This document shows positions 1-8,382 of a DNA stretch of 64,000 nucleotides, one piece after another (positions within the stretch are counted from its first letter, which is position 1; each line of letters starts with the position of its first letter). The translations under genes and the position numbers were made by a program. The notes beneath the pieces were generated by a model, which made no database searches, was not told where the DNA came from, and saw nothing but the letters and a program-made list of their open reading frames with translations. The DNA comes from JBEDUK01 sp040414485. GTDB taxonomy: Bacteria; Actinomycetota; UBA4738. The DNA lies in NCBI GenBank assembly GCA_040414485.1, contig JBEDUK010000096.1, forward strand, positions 65,841-129,840. The letters run 5' to 3'.

Positions 1-1014
1 GGCTGCCCATTGCGCGACCGGATCACGAATGACGTGACCCAGGCCGTCGCGCCGCTCGCGGGCGTCGAGCATGTCGAGGTGATCCTCGGCTCCATGAGCG
101 AACAGCAGCGCGGCGAGCTCGTCACCATGCTGCGGGGCGGCCGCCCCGAACAACCCGTGTTCTTCACCGACGGCGCCACCTCGGTCATCGCGGTCGCCTC
201 CGGCAAGGGCGGGGTGGGGAAGTCGAGCGTGACGGTGAACCTGGCCTGCGCGCTGGCGGCGGAGGGTCATCGAGTGGGCGTGGTGGACGTCGACGTCTGG
301 GGGTTCAGCGTCCCGCGGATGATCGGCGCGCACGGCGAGCCCGTCGGGTTCGACAACATGATCCTGCCGCTGGAGGCCCACGGCGTGAAGGTGATCTCCA
401 TGGGGTTCTTCGTCCCCGAGGAGAAGCCCGTGATCTGGCGCGGGCCCATGCTGCACAAGGCGGTCCAGCAGTTCCTGGGCGACGTCTACTGGGGCGATCT
501 GGACTTCCTGCTGCTCGACCTGCCGCCCGGCACCGGCGACGTGTCGCTGTCGATGGCGCAGTTTCTTCCCGGAGCTCAGATGCTGGTCGTCACCACGCCG
601 CAGGACGCCGCCCGGAAGGTGGCCGAGCGCGCCGGCCGGATGGCCGAGCAGACGCGGCTCCGGTGCATCGGCGTCATCGAGAACATGGCGTACTTCGCCT
701 GCCCCCATTGCGGCGAGGAGACCGCCATCTTCGGCACCGGCGGCGGGGACGAGGCGGCGCAGACCCTCGGCGTCCCGCTGCTCGGGCGCATCCCGCTGCA
801 GACGTCGCTCCGTGAGGGCGGCGACCAGGGACGTCCGGTCGTGGTGGCGGAGCCCGAATCTCCGGCGGGAGCCGCGCTGATCGGCGCGGCGCGCGAGCTG
901 GCCAGGGTCAGCCGTTCGGTCGTGCGCAAGCCGCTGTCGCTTGCCGTGTCGGGCGGCGGTGGTGCGGTCGGGCACGCTGAGCATGCGGGCCACACCCGCG
1001 CGCACCAGCACTGA
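1..1014 (+). CDS. mrp: Mrp/ApbC-family iron-sulfur cluster carrier ATPase (5' end outside window)
   Basis: P-loop scaffold ATPase that carries or transfers [4Fe-4S] clusters to apoproteins in the cytoplasm. The reading frame is open to the window edge, and the first codons read Gly-Cys-Pro-Leu, the end of the N-terminal MIP18/DUF59 domain, so the gene starts upstream; the TTG at 10 is internal. A deviant Walker A (SGKGGVGKSS, nt about 199-228), a DLPPGTGD Walker B-like motif and a CPHC cysteine pair near nt 700 are all typical of Mrp. The extreme C terminus is His-rich (HAEHAGHTRAHQH), which is unusual and might bind metal. It converges on lgt with 27 bp between the two stops. Confidence 0.93.
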   Translation, partial: GCPLRDRITNDVTQAVAPLAGVEHVEVILGSMSEQQRGELVTMLRGGRPEQPVFFTDGATSVIAVASGKGGVGKSSVTVNLACALAAEGHRVGVVDVDVWGFSVPRMIGAHGEPVGFDNMILPLEAHGVKVISMGFFVPEEKPVIWRGPMLHKAVQQFLGDVYWGDLDFLLLDLPPGTGDVSLSMAQFLPGAQMLVVTTPQDAARKVAERAGRMAEQTRLRCIGVIENMAYFACPHCGEETAIFGTGGGDEAAQTLGVPLLGRIPLQTSLREGGDQGRPVVVAEPESPAGAALIGAARELARVSRSVVRKPLSLAVSGGGGAVGHAEHAGHTRAHQH

Positions 1015-1041
1015 CGGCCAAGGCCGATCCCCGGCGTGGCC

Positions 1042-2031
1042 TCATCCGCGCGTATCGGCCTCCTCGGTGTTCGTCGCGGTCGCTTCGACAGCCTCAGGCT
1101 CGGTGGTGTGGGGGCGGCGCCGTATCCACCGCAACACGAACAGGCACAGCACGATCGCGGCGATGCTCGTCCACTGGCTCCCGGTGAGGCCGAGGAACCG
1201 GTTCTCCACCCGAAGGAAGTCCGTGATGACGCGGGCGGCCGCGTACCAGATCACGAACGTGACGGTGAGCACACCGGTGAGCCGGTCGCGTCGCATCAGC
1301 CACAGCAGGAACAGGGTGAGGCCCATCGCGGAGAACCAGTCGTAAAGCGCCGTCTGGTTCACGCCGATCCCATGCGCGATGACGTGGAACGTGGGCGGAC
1401 CCGCGAACAGCTTGGCGCCCGCGTGCGTGATCTCCTGACTGCGCCCGTGGGCGAGCGACGTCGAACACAGGCCGTTCGCGCAGCCGTACCCGGCCAGGTT
1501 GCCGCCCCAGTACCTGAACGCAAGGAAGAAGTTCGTCGGCGTCCCCAGGTGGTCACCGATGATGAGGTCGCCCACCCGGCCGATCGCCACGCCGACCGCG
1601 AGCGCCAGCGCCGCGGAGTCGAACGTGAGGAGGGTGCTCAGGTGGTTGCGCCGAATGATCACCCAAGCCACCAGCACCCACCCGACGATCCCGCCGATCA
1701 GGCTGATCCCGCCGCGGTAGACGGCGAGCACGTCCCCGATGCTGTGGAACTGCGACAGGTGCGTGATCACGTACCCGATCCGTGCGCCGACCATCGCCCC
1801 GATCAGGCCCCAGAACACGAGCGAGTTGACGACGCGTTCCGAGATGCCGCGTTTCGGTCCCTCGTGGGACAGGACGAACGCGCCCGCCAGATAGCCGGCC
1901 GCGATCCCCAGGCCGTGCGGGGAGATCGCGAACTGCGACCCGATGTGGAAGCGGTCGACCACCTTCCAGCCGATGGAGGCCAGGCCGGCCGTATGCAGCG
2001 TGAACCATCCGGCAGCGGACATCGGGGTCAC
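1042..2031 (-). CDS. lgt: Prolipoprotein diacylglyceryl transferase
   Basis: Inner-membrane enzyme that moves diacylglycerol from phosphatidylglycerol to the lipobox cysteine of prolipoproteins. The frame gives 329 aa with about seven membrane segments. Visible family motifs are VGARIGYVITH (81-91), YRGGIS (105-110) and the signature GRVGDLIIGDHLG (151-163, canonical GRxGNFIN). The open frame continues upstream, but GTG at 2031 overlaps the PAP2 stop as GTGA, so coupling favours this start; an ATG three codons later is also possible. Last gene of a minus-strand operon. The Thr/Glu-rich C-terminal tail after the last membrane segment is not part of the family core. Clients in this window include the cupredoxin and the solute-binding protein. 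Confidence 0.93.
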   Translation of the reverse strand: MTPMSAAGWFTLHTAGLASIGWKVVDRFHIGSQFAISPHGLGIAAGYLAGAFVLSHEGPKRGISERVVNSLVFWGLIGAMVGARIGYVITHLSQFHSIGDVLAVYRGGISLIGGIVGWVLVAWVIIRRNHLSTLLTFDSAALALAVGVAIGRVGDLIIGDHLGTPTNFFLAFRYWGGNLAGYGCANGLCSTSLAHGRSQEITHAGAKLFAGPPTFHVIAHGIGVNQTALYDWFSAMGLTLFLLWLMRRDRLTGVLTVTFVIWYAAARVITDFLRVENRFLGLTGSQWTSIAAIVLCLFVLRWIRRRPHTTEPEAVEATATNTEEADTRG

Positions 2032-2654
2032 TCTACCGACGACGCCCGCTCCGCGGGGACGGCCGCGACCCACGCGTCCGCCACGGCTCGCCCGAGCAAG
2101 AGCCCGCCCGCCACGTCCGACGGATAGTGCACGCCGACGTAGACGCGCGAGGCGGCGACCGCGCACGCGGTCGCCGCCAGGCCGGCGCGAGCCACGGGCG
2201 ACAGTCCGAGTCGCCGCGCAGCCACGGTGACGAACGCCAGCAGCACGGCGGGATGGCTGCTCGGCCACGACGTGCCGCTCGGTTTGCCGATCAGCCGGCG
2301 CGACGCGCCGGCGTCGTAGGGACGGGCGCGTCGAACCAGGCGCTTCAGTCCCTGCCCGAGCAGCCACATGAGCGACGCAGCCGCCAGGGCCTCGGTCGCG
2401 GCCCGGCGGCGGCCGCCCACGGCCAGGACCGCAGCAGCGCCCGCCGCCGCCATGATCGACCCGAGTTCGGTGATGCCCCCCATCGCCGCGTCGCCGGCCG
2501 GCCCGCGGTCGCGGTTGACCTCGTCGAAGATCGCGCGGTCCAGACGCCGGCCTGCGGGGACCGACGACGCGCCGGCCACGGCGAGCGCGCCGGCCGTGAG
2601 GAGCCCGGCTCGCGCGACGCCCGCGGCGCGTCGTTGTGAACCCACGGATGCCAT
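2028..2654 (-). CDS. PAP2-superfamily membrane phosphatase
   Basis: Probable membrane phosphatase acting on a lipid phosphate or polyprenyl pyrophosphate at the outer face; the substrate cannot be told from sequence. The tripartite phosphatase signature is present: K104-x6-R-P112, SSH at 132-134 (usually PSGH) and R170-x5-H176 with D180. Several hydrophobic stretches flank the motifs. It starts 13 bp after the SRPBCC gene and its stop overlaps the lgt start (GTGA). Position next to lgt suggests an envelope-lipid role such as undecaprenyl pyrophosphate recycling, but that is inference. Confidence 0.88.
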   Translation of the reverse strand: MASVGSQRRAAGVARAGLLTAGALAVAGASSVPAGRRLDRAIFDEVNRDRGPAGDAAMGGITELGSIMAAAGAAAVLAVGGRRRAATEALAAASLMWLLGQGLKRLVRRARPYDAGASRRLIGKPSGTSWPSSHPAVLLAFVTVAARRLGLSPVARAGLAATACAVAASRVYVGVHYPSDVAGGLLLGRAVADAWVAAVPAERASSVE

Positions 2655-2667
2655 GAGCCGGGTTCGC

Positions 2668-3123
2668 CTACTCCGCCTGCGCGGCGATCTCGGCCTGACG
2701 CTTCTGCGCGAGGACTCCTCTGCGGAGGAGCGTCCCGGCGCCCAGGCTTCGGATCGCCTGGGCGGCGAACGCTCCCAGCGGACCGCCCGCGAACCGGTAG
2801 TCCACGCGCTGGACCAGATACGTGCGGTTCCGACCGAGCGGCTCCACGGTGGTCTCGACCACGCCGTCCATCAGCCCCGTGAGCCGGATCTTCGCGTACC
2901 GCTCGTCCTCCAGTTCCAGGACGCTCGCGCGGATGTGCGTGGTCAGGCCCATGAAGTGGATCTCCGTGGTGTACTCGGTCCCCTTCCGCAATCCGTCTCG
3001 CGGAATGCCTCGGACCGTCGTGACGTGACGGTCCCACATGGGCAGGTTTCTCGGGTCGGAGACCACCTGCCAGACGCAATGCGGGGGCGCATCGACCTCG
3101 ACCTTCTCGGTGACGACCGTCAT
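2668..3123 (-). CDS. SRPBCC/polyketide cyclase-like lipid-binding fold protein
   Basis: 151-aa protein with the START/SRPBCC pattern: an N-terminal beta strand (VTEKVEVDAPPHCVW), the WxVVSDPxNLPxWD helix region, and a long amphipathic C-terminal helix. These proteins bind hydrophobic ligands in a helix-grip cavity; the ligand here is unknown. The open frame extends upstream, but ATG 3123 overlaps the preceding stop as ATGA and opens directly on the first beta strand, so I start there. Fourth gene of the minus-strand operon. Confidence 0.82.
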   Translation of the reverse strand: MTVVTEKVEVDAPPHCVWQVVSDPRNLPMWDRHVTTVRGIPRDGLRKGTEYTTEIHFMGLTTHIRASVLELEDERYAKIRLTGLMDGVVETTVEPLGRNRTYLVQRVDYRFAGGPLGAFAAQAIRSLGAGTLLRRGVLAQKRQAEIAAQAE

Positions 3124-4142
3124 CGCGCGCTCCCGGCGGCCGCCCGCTTCGCCGGCCGGCCCGGGCTCGACCGCGCACGGGACGTGGACGGCGGCGTGAC
3201 CGTTCCGCTCGACCAGCCCTTCCACCAGACGATGCGCGCGGGAGCGATCCGAAACAGGGCTTCGCCGCTCGAGATCCGGTGCCGAAGCGCCGCGGCGCCC
3301 GTTCGCGTCCGACCTCGGACGAACACCTCAGCGTCGCCGCGGATCAGCAGACCCGTCATGTCGGCCGCGCGCCATGAGGACGAACGGTCCGCCGTCAGCG
3401 CCGTTTTCGTCCCGGTGGACGCTCCGGTCAACTCGGCGAAGGCGACCGGCACGCGGCACAGGAATCGGCTCCGCTCCTCGGACCAGCCCGCCGGCACCAC
3501 CGTGAGCGTCGGGCCGTCGGGGCCTTCGAGCTGTGTCGACAGAACCGCCGAGCCGGACGTCGCGACCGCGCTGAGCGTGTCCCCGGGTGGAGCGAGACGG
3601 CCGCCATCCGGTGACGGCGGTTCCGCGTACGCTCGCGCCGGCGTGAGGCTCAGGTCCCAGGGACCCCAGCCGTCGACGATCTTGCCGCCTTCCAGGTCCA
3701 GCAGCCGTCCGGCCTCCAGTTCGACGCTGCAGAACACCCTCCCGGGGGGCGCCCACGCCAGCGGGACCCGGGCCGCGTCGACCGCGTACCCGAAGAAGAA
3801 GCGGGCATTCTTGACGGAGAAGCGCATGGCGGCCTTGCCCAAGCGCGGACTGCGGATCGCGATCGACGGCCACGCGAACGGGTCCAGCGCGTCGTAGGTT
3901 CGAATGCGCCCCCGGAACGCGAGCGCCCGCGAGCCGTGGCGCACCAGGCCCGCGGTCCGCGGATCGCGCCGCCACGCGCGCGCCTTCGCGGATCCTCGCG
4001 ACGTGGTCATCCACAGCCGGCCGCCGTCGACCGCGAACACCACGGGCGTCACGTGCGGACCGAACGAGGTCGCGGCCGCGAGGTGGCACCACTCGCCGCG
4101 CGCGAGCACGTCCTTCGCTCCGGGGGGAAGGGCGTCCGTCAA
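3120..4142 (-). CDS. PPOX-fold (pyridoxamine 5'-phosphate oxidase-like) protein, 340 aa
   Basis: The N-terminal 110 residues look like a flavin/F420-binding split barrel (GEWCHLAAATSFGPHVTPVVF, then a GRLWMTTSRGSAKARAWRRDP loop). A second, weaker barrel-like region follows after residue 200. Length is about twice a single PPOX domain, so a tandem arrangement is likely. Start: TTG 4142 overlaps the upstream stop (TTGA) and is preceded by GAGGTGG; the longer open frame upstream is arginine-rich shadow. The stop overlaps the SRPBCC start (ATGA). Catalytic role unknown. Confidence 0.75.
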   Translation of the reverse strand: MTDALPPGAKDVLARGEWCHLAAATSFGPHVTPVVFAVDGGRLWMTTSRGSAKARAWRRDPRTAGLVRHGSRALAFRGRIRTYDALDPFAWPSIAIRSPRLGKAAMRFSVKNARFFFGYAVDAARVPLAWAPPGRVFCSVELEAGRLLDLEGGKIVDGWGPWDLSLTPARAYAEPPSPDGGRLAPPGDTLSAVATSGSAVLSTQLEGPDGPTLTVVPAGWSEERSRFLCRVPVAFAELTGASTGTKTALTADRSSSWRAADMTGLLIRGDAEVFVRGRTRTGAAALRHRISSGEALFRIAPARIVWWKGWSSGTVTPPSTSRARSSPGRPAKRAAAGSAR

Positions 4143-4846
4143 GACGCCACCTCGTGCTCCGGGTCCGCGGCCGCCGGGCGTTCGCCGCCGGGCGGCGGGA
4201 ACGCGACCATCATGCCCGTCCAGACGGCGTGACAGATCACGCTCGCCAGCACGCCGCCCGACCACGCCGCAAGCAGGCCCCAGACCGCTCCGCCGACGAG
4301 CGCCGCGGCCGCGATCGGAAGGCTGAGGCTGACGGCGTTCGCGGCGACGTAGGCCAGCACCGTCACGATGGCGCCGGTCGCCCGGCCCCATGACTGGGTG
4401 AGGTGCTGTTGGAACAGGCCGCGCCAGAACACCTCCTCGCCCGGTGCCGCGATGCCCATTGCCAGCAGCAGGCCGACGGGGAGGGACATACCGGCGCCGC
4501 GGCCATACAGGCTGCTCACGTCCTTCGAGAACGAGGGCCACCGTCGGGCGATGATCACGAACACGTAGGTCCCGGCGTACAGGAGCAGGCCCGCGGCCGT
4601 TCCGACCGCGACCGCCGCTCCGGCGCCGACCGACGGGGACAGGGCGAGCCTGCGAGTCAGGAGCGCCGTCACCGCCAGGATGCCGTTCAGGGTGGCGAAC
4701 ACGACCCAGATCGAAGCGCCGCGATGCGAGACGAGGTACCAGCCCATGCCGGTCGCCACGGCGCCGACCACCATCAGCGCGATCGTCACGGCCTCGCTTC
4801 CGCACGGGCAGCCGCTCGCGCCGATGAAGGTCGCGAGCGCGGTCAA
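4139..4846 (-). CDS. CPBP-family intramembrane metalloprotease
   Basis: 235-aa membrane protein of the CAAX protease/bacteriocin-processing family (Abi). It carries the diagnostic motif 1 PGEEVFWRGLFQ (catalytic Glu-Glu and Arg) and a later HAVWTG that supplies a metal-ligand His, set in about seven hydrophobic helices. TTG 4846 overlaps the preceding stop (TTGA), so translation is probably coupled. Physiological substrate unknown; in bacteria these proteins act in prenylated-peptide processing, bacteriocin immunity or anti-sigma factor cleavage. Confidence 0.85.
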   Translation of the reverse strand: MTALATFIGASGCPCGSEAVTIALMVVGAVATGMGWYLVSHRGASIWVVFATLNGILAVTALLTRRLALSPSVGAGAAVAVGTAAGLLLYAGTYVFVIIARRWPSFSKDVSSLYGRGAGMSLPVGLLLAMGIAAPGEEVFWRGLFQQHLTQSWGRATGAIVTVLAYVAANAVSLSLPIAAAALVGGAVWGLLAAWSGGVLASVICHAVWTGMMVAFPPPGGERPAAADPEHEVAS

Positions 4847-5643
4847 GGAAGGAACTTCACCTTCGCCGCGAGCTCGGCGGTGAACGCCGTGATGACCGCC
4901 AGATAGAAGAAGCCGGTGGCGGACTGGACGGCGGTGGGACGCTGCCCGCGGAGCGTGGCCTTGATGAAGACCGCGATCAGCGCGGTGGTCCCGACCATGC
5001 CGATGGCGATCCACGAGGAGACGCCTGCGTACGTCAGCAGCGGGCTGAGCGTGGAGTTCGCCGAGCCGCTGGCGTTGGCCGCCGTGCCGCCGTTCGCCAT
5101 GTGGATGATCACCGCGACGGCCTCGACGCCCACGGCGACGATCAGCGCCCACGTCATGCGGTTGATCGGGCCGCGCGGGAGCTTGCGGTCCGTCAGGTAC
5201 CAGTGGCCGAGGAGCAGCCCGTCCAGGACCGCGCCCGTGAACACCGCGCCGGCCAGGAGCTGGAAGAACGCGAGGGGGGTCGACCCGTCCGCGGTCTCGG
5301 CGAAGGCCCAGAGCATGACGACGGCCAGAGCGACGGTCGCCACGCCCAGCCAGCGGCCGACGGTTCGAAGACCGGAGAGCATCAGGACCAGCCAGAGCGC
5401 CGTCGCGCCGGCCAGGGCGAACGCGAGCGTCACGGCCAGGTGCCCGGAGGGGTCCGAACCGCCCGTCAGCGCCGCCTTCGCCGAACCCGCCGCGCCCAAC
5501 GCGAGCAGCAGCACGATCGAACCGGTGAGATAGAAGAAGCCACGCTTGACCTCGCGCCACAGCGGCGTGAGGAAGAGGAAGCCGGCCGTGCCGGCCGCCG
5601 TCTCGGCCAGGACGAGCGCCATGACGCCGGCTGGTCCGGTCAT
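4843..5643 (-). CDS. Polytopic membrane protein of unknown function
   Basis: 266 aa, about seven or eight predicted membrane helices with short loops and no recognisable catalytic motif. Small loop motifs are GHWYLTDRKLPRGPINRMTW in the middle and a C-terminal hydrophobic pair. The start at ATG 5643 is supported by GGGAGG seven bases upstream; an ATG at 5658 is an alternative. First gene of the six-gene envelope operon running down to lgt. It could be a small-molecule or electron-carrier membrane subunit, but I do not recognise the family. Confidence 0.75.
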   Translation of the reverse strand: MTGPAGVMALVLAETAAGTAGFLFLTPLWREVKRGFFYLTGSIVLLLALGAAGSAKAALTGGSDPSGHLAVTLAFALAGATALWLVLMLSGLRTVGRWLGVATVALAVVMLWAFAETADGSTPLAFFQLLAGAVFTGAVLDGLLLGHWYLTDRKLPRGPINRMTWALIVAVGVEAVAVIIHMANGGTAANASGSANSTLSPLLTYAGVSSWIAIGMVGTTALIAVFIKATLRGQRPTAVQSATGFFYLAVITAFTAELAAKVKFLP

Positions 5644-5682
5644 GCTGGCGCCTCCCATGTGAGCCCGGGGTTCACGGTGCCC

Positions 5683-5688
5683 TAGCCT
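5683..5688 (+). promoter_or_regulatory. -10 box TAGCCT, likely leaderless promoter of the thioesterase gene
   Basis: TAGCCT ends six bases before ATG 5695, and there is no Shine-Dalgarno sequence before that ATG. This is the geometry of a leaderless transcript starting at or next to the A of ATG. Confidence 0.5.
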
Positions 5689-5694
5689 ACGACC

Positions 5695-6207
5695 ATGCCG
5701 ATGCCCGAACTCCCATCCGTGCGGCCCGATCCCCGCACCGCGGGGGCCGAGGCGCGTGCCGCGTTCGAGGAGGGTCGCCGTCCCCCTGGTCTGGTCGTAG
5801 GCAGCAGCGGGGCGGATATCGGGATGGGCGTGGACCAAGAGATGACGGCTCGAAGCGTCGGCTCGGGCGACACCGACGTGCTGGCCACCCCGGTGATCGT
5901 CCGGCTCGTCGAGCAGGCCGCCCTCATCGCGCTGCGCGGATGGCTCCCACCCGAACTGACCACAGTCGGCACGTCGGTTCAGATGACGCATGCGGCGCCG
6001 ACCGCTGTTCGGGGGCTGATCGACGTTTCCGTGTGGCTCGAACCCGGGACCGATCGGACGTTGCAGTTCGGGTTCGAGGCGGACGATGGCATGGGTGTCG
6101 TCGCGCGCGGAACCCACGAGCGGGTGATCGTGGATCGGGCGACCTTTCTGGAACGCGCGGAGAGCCGGCGGGCCGCCGCGCACTCGCGCCGCAAGCACGG
6201 GCGCTGA
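5695..6207 (+). CDS. FlK-like hot-dog thioesterase
   Basis: 170-aa protein with the fluoroacetyl-CoA thioesterase-like pattern: VGSGDTDVLATP (substrate loop with the catalytic-type Thr), IVRLVEQAAL (Glu), and VGTSVQMTHAAPT (His), ending in a VARGTHERVIVD strand. Thr, Glu and His match the FlK catalytic set. It probably hydrolyses a small acyl-CoA or protects against a toxic acyl-CoA; fluoroacetate specificity should not be assumed. The first 32 residues extend beyond the usual family start; ATG 5824 would give a short form, but the TAGCCT box at 5683 supports 5695. Confidence 0.8.
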   Translation: MPMPELPSVRPDPRTAGAEARAAFEEGRRPPGLVVGSSGADIGMGVDQEMTARSVGSGDTDVLATPVIVRLVEQAALIALRGWLPPELTTVGTSVQMTHAAPTAVRGLIDVSVWLEPGTDRTLQFGFEADDGMGVVARGTHERVIVDRATFLERAESRRAAAHSRRKHGR

Positions 6208-6233
6208 GGAGAAGCCCGGAGGCCGGTGCAGCT

Positions 6234-6605
6234 ATGGATCGAACGGCACGGAGGGCGTACGGTGGAAGCCTCGTGCTTCGGCGTTCGATCGACGCGCTCG
6301 CCCTGCTGGCGTTTCCCGTTTCGGTGGTGATCGCCGGCTGGCTCTACCCGCGCGCCGATCCGGTCACCGGCGCCAACCCCGACGGACGACTTGCGCTGAT
6401 GATCGCGATCGTGCTCGTCGGCGCGGCCGCGTCGGTCGCGCTGGCCATCGTCCGGCGACGCCTGAGACGGCGCGACTCGAACGCCCTCGAGCCTGAGCCG
6501 ATGGGGTGGCTGGTTACCGGCTGGCCCCTTCCGCTCCCCCGGTGGCGGTCACGGACGGGGTTCGTTCGCCCACCGCAACGGTCCGCGAGCCCGGCAGGTT
6601 CGTAA
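6234..6605 (+). CDS. Small hypothetical membrane protein
   Basis: 123 aa starting at ATG 6234. Two hydrophobic stretches (residues about 17-37 and 52-72), followed by an Arg-rich, Pro-rich cytoplasmic-looking tail. No family recognised and only a weak ribosome binding site, so the C-terminal half may be non-conserved. It lies 26 bp after the thioesterase on the same strand and converges with the ThDP enzyme. Confidence 0.45.
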   Translation: MDRTARRAYGGSLVLRRSIDALALLAFPVSVVIAGWLYPRADPVTGANPDGRLALMIAIVLVGAAASVALAIVRRRLRRRDSNALEPEPMGWLVTGWPLPLPRWRSRTGFVRPPQRSASPAGS

Positions 6606-6640
6606 GGCCACATTACGAATCGCAGGGCCGCCGGAGCGGA

Positions 6641-8284
6641 CTACGCGAGGTAGGACGAACGCCGCATCAACGTGGGATCCACCCGCACGTTGATGCACGC
6701 CGCCACGCCGGAGGCGAACGCCCGCTCCAGGGCGGGCCGGATCTGGGACGGCTCGGTCACCGCCTCGCCGTAGCCACCGAGCCCCTCCACCATCCGGTGG
6801 TAGGGCGCCTCCGGGTTCAGGTCGCTCGCCGGCGCGTTCCCGGGACCGTACAGCGCCTCCTGGGCGACCTTGATCTGGCCCCACGCGCCGTCGTTGCCGA
6901 TGATCCCCACGAACGGGATGGCCTGGCGGAGCGCCGATTCGTACTCCATGGCGTTGAACCCGAACGACCCGTCGCCGTAGACGATCAGCACCTGCTTGTC
7001 GGGCTTCGCCAGCTTCGCCGCGATGGCGAACGAGGGCCCCACGCCCAGGCAGCCGAACGGGCCGGGATCGAGCCAGTGCCCGGGCTGATAGGCGTGGACG
7101 ATCGAGGCCGTGATCCCGACGATGTCCCCGCCGTCGCCGACGACCACAGCGTCCCGGTCGAGAAAGTCCCGGATCTCCTTCGCGAAGCGCTGAGGGTGGA
7201 TCGGAACGGCGTCGGACGCCATCCCCGCAGATGCGTCCTCGGCCTTGCGGCGCTCCAGTTCGCGGACCTCCCCCGTCCACGCCGGCTCCTCGGCGAATCC
7301 CGCGCCGGCGGACAGCAACTGCTCCATGACCATGCCCGGGTCACCCACGATGCCCACGTCCACGGGACGGTTACGGCCGATCTGCACGCCGTCGACGTCC
7401 ACCTGAACGACCTTCACGTCCGTCATGAAGCCCTTCGTTCCGAAGCCGAGCCGGAAGTCCCAGTCGACGCCGAGGGCGAGGATCACGTCCGCGTTCCCCA
7501 GCGCATGGCGACGGGCTCCGCTGAAGAAGTACGGATCGTCGGGCGGAAGGCAGCCGCGGGCGAGCGAATTGAGGAACACCGGGACCTTGAGCGCATGGGC
7601 CAGTTCGCACAGTTGCTCGTGCGCGTTCGACCATCGGACGCCCGCGCCCGCGAACACGATGGGACGGGCCGCCTCGCGCAGCAGGCGCGCGGCCTCCTTC
7701 ACGAGGTCGGGGTCGCCCAGCGGGCGGGCGCGCGTTCGAGACAGCGGCACGGGCTGCGCATCCCCCGGCGAGTTGAACTGCACATCGAGGGGAACGTCCA
7801 GGAACACGGGGCCGCCGCGTCCGGCGGTCGCGTGGCGGAGTGCGGTCGCGACGAATTCGGCCAATTTTCGGGGCTCGTAACAGGTCTTCGCCCACTTCGT
7901 GATCGACGACACGAGCGTGACCTGGTCCATCTCCTGCAACGAGCCCATCTCGAATTCGATGACCGGGTTCTTCCCGGAGAGAACCAGCATCGGCGAATCC
8001 GCGTATTTGGCGTTCGCGATCCCGGTCACGGCGTCCGTGAGCCCGGGGCCGGCCGTCACGGCCGCGACGCCCGGCTCGAGCGTGACGCGGGCCCACCCGT
8101 CGGCGGCGTGGGCGGCCGCCTGCTCGTGGCGGAAGTCGACGACCCGGATCCCCTCGCGGACGCAGCCGTCGTAGATAGGCGCGATGTGTCCGCCGGAAAG
8201 CGTGAAGAGATTCCTGACGCCCTCCGCCTTGAGGGCCTTGGCGATCAGGTGGCCGCCGTGCATTGCGCGTTCGCTCTCGGTCAT
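6641..8284 (-). CDS. Thiamine diphosphate-dependent enzyme of the acetolactate synthase / 2-hydroxyacyl-CoA lyase family
   Basis: 547 aa with all three domains of the family. N-terminal PYR domain holds the ThDP-activating Glu54 in RHEQAAAHAADGWAR. A central Rossmann-like domain follows (PIVFAGAGVRWS). The C-terminal PP domain has GDGSFGFNAMEYES from residue about 435, ending GNDGAWG, the ThDP/Mg motif. The pattern resembles HACL/oxalyl-CoA decarboxylase-like proteins more than biosynthetic IlvB: no IlvN gene follows. Candidate reactions are C-C cleavage of 2-hydroxyacyl-CoA or acyloin condensation; the exact substrate is open. The start has no strong SD but a TAGCAT box nine bases upstream. 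Confidence 0.85.
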   Translation of the reverse strand: MTESERAMHGGHLIAKALKAEGVRNLFTLSGGHIAPIYDGCVREGIRVVDFRHEQAAAHAADGWARVTLEPGVAAVTAGPGLTDAVTGIANAKYADSPMLVLSGKNPVIEFEMGSLQEMDQVTLVSSITKWAKTCYEPRKLAEFVATALRHATAGRGGPVFLDVPLDVQFNSPGDAQPVPLSRTRARPLGDPDLVKEAARLLREAARPIVFAGAGVRWSNAHEQLCELAHALKVPVFLNSLARGCLPPDDPYFFSGARRHALGNADVILALGVDWDFRLGFGTKGFMTDVKVVQVDVDGVQIGRNRPVDVGIVGDPGMVMEQLLSAGAGFAEEPAWTGEVRELERRKAEDASAGMASDAVPIHPQRFAKEIRDFLDRDAVVVGDGGDIVGITASIVHAYQPGHWLDPGPFGCLGVGPSFAIAAKLAKPDKQVLIVYGDGSFGFNAMEYESALRQAIPFVGIIGNDGAWGQIKVAQEALYGPGNAPASDLNPEAPYHRMVEGLGGYGEAVTEPSQIRPALERAFASGVAACINVRVDPTLMRRSSYLA

Positions 8285-8293
8285 CCCGGTTCG

Positions 8294-8299
8294 ATGCTA
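8294..8299 (-). promoter_or_regulatory. -10 box TAGCAT, likely leaderless promoter of the ThDP enzyme gene
   Basis: Read on the minus strand, TAGCAT lies nine bases before ATG 8284. No ribosome binding site sits between them. It forms half of a divergent promoter region with the methyltransferase gene at 8383. Confidence 0.5.
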
Positions 8300-8368
8300 G
8301 CCGCGGCGGCGACGGTCTGGCGCCGGCATGAAGTTGACACGGCGCAGCCCATGTGCAGGATCGCCCGG

Positions 8369-8374
8369 TACGCT
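8369..8374 (+). promoter_or_regulatory. -10 box TACGCT, likely leaderless promoter of the methyltransferase gene
   Basis: TACGCT ends eight bases before ATG 8383. A TTGACA at 8334-8339 is too far away to pair with it, but could serve a second -10 (CAGGAT, 8356-8361) with 16-base spacing, so two overlapping promoters are possible. Confidence 0.45.
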
Positions 8375-8382
8375 GTGGCGCC

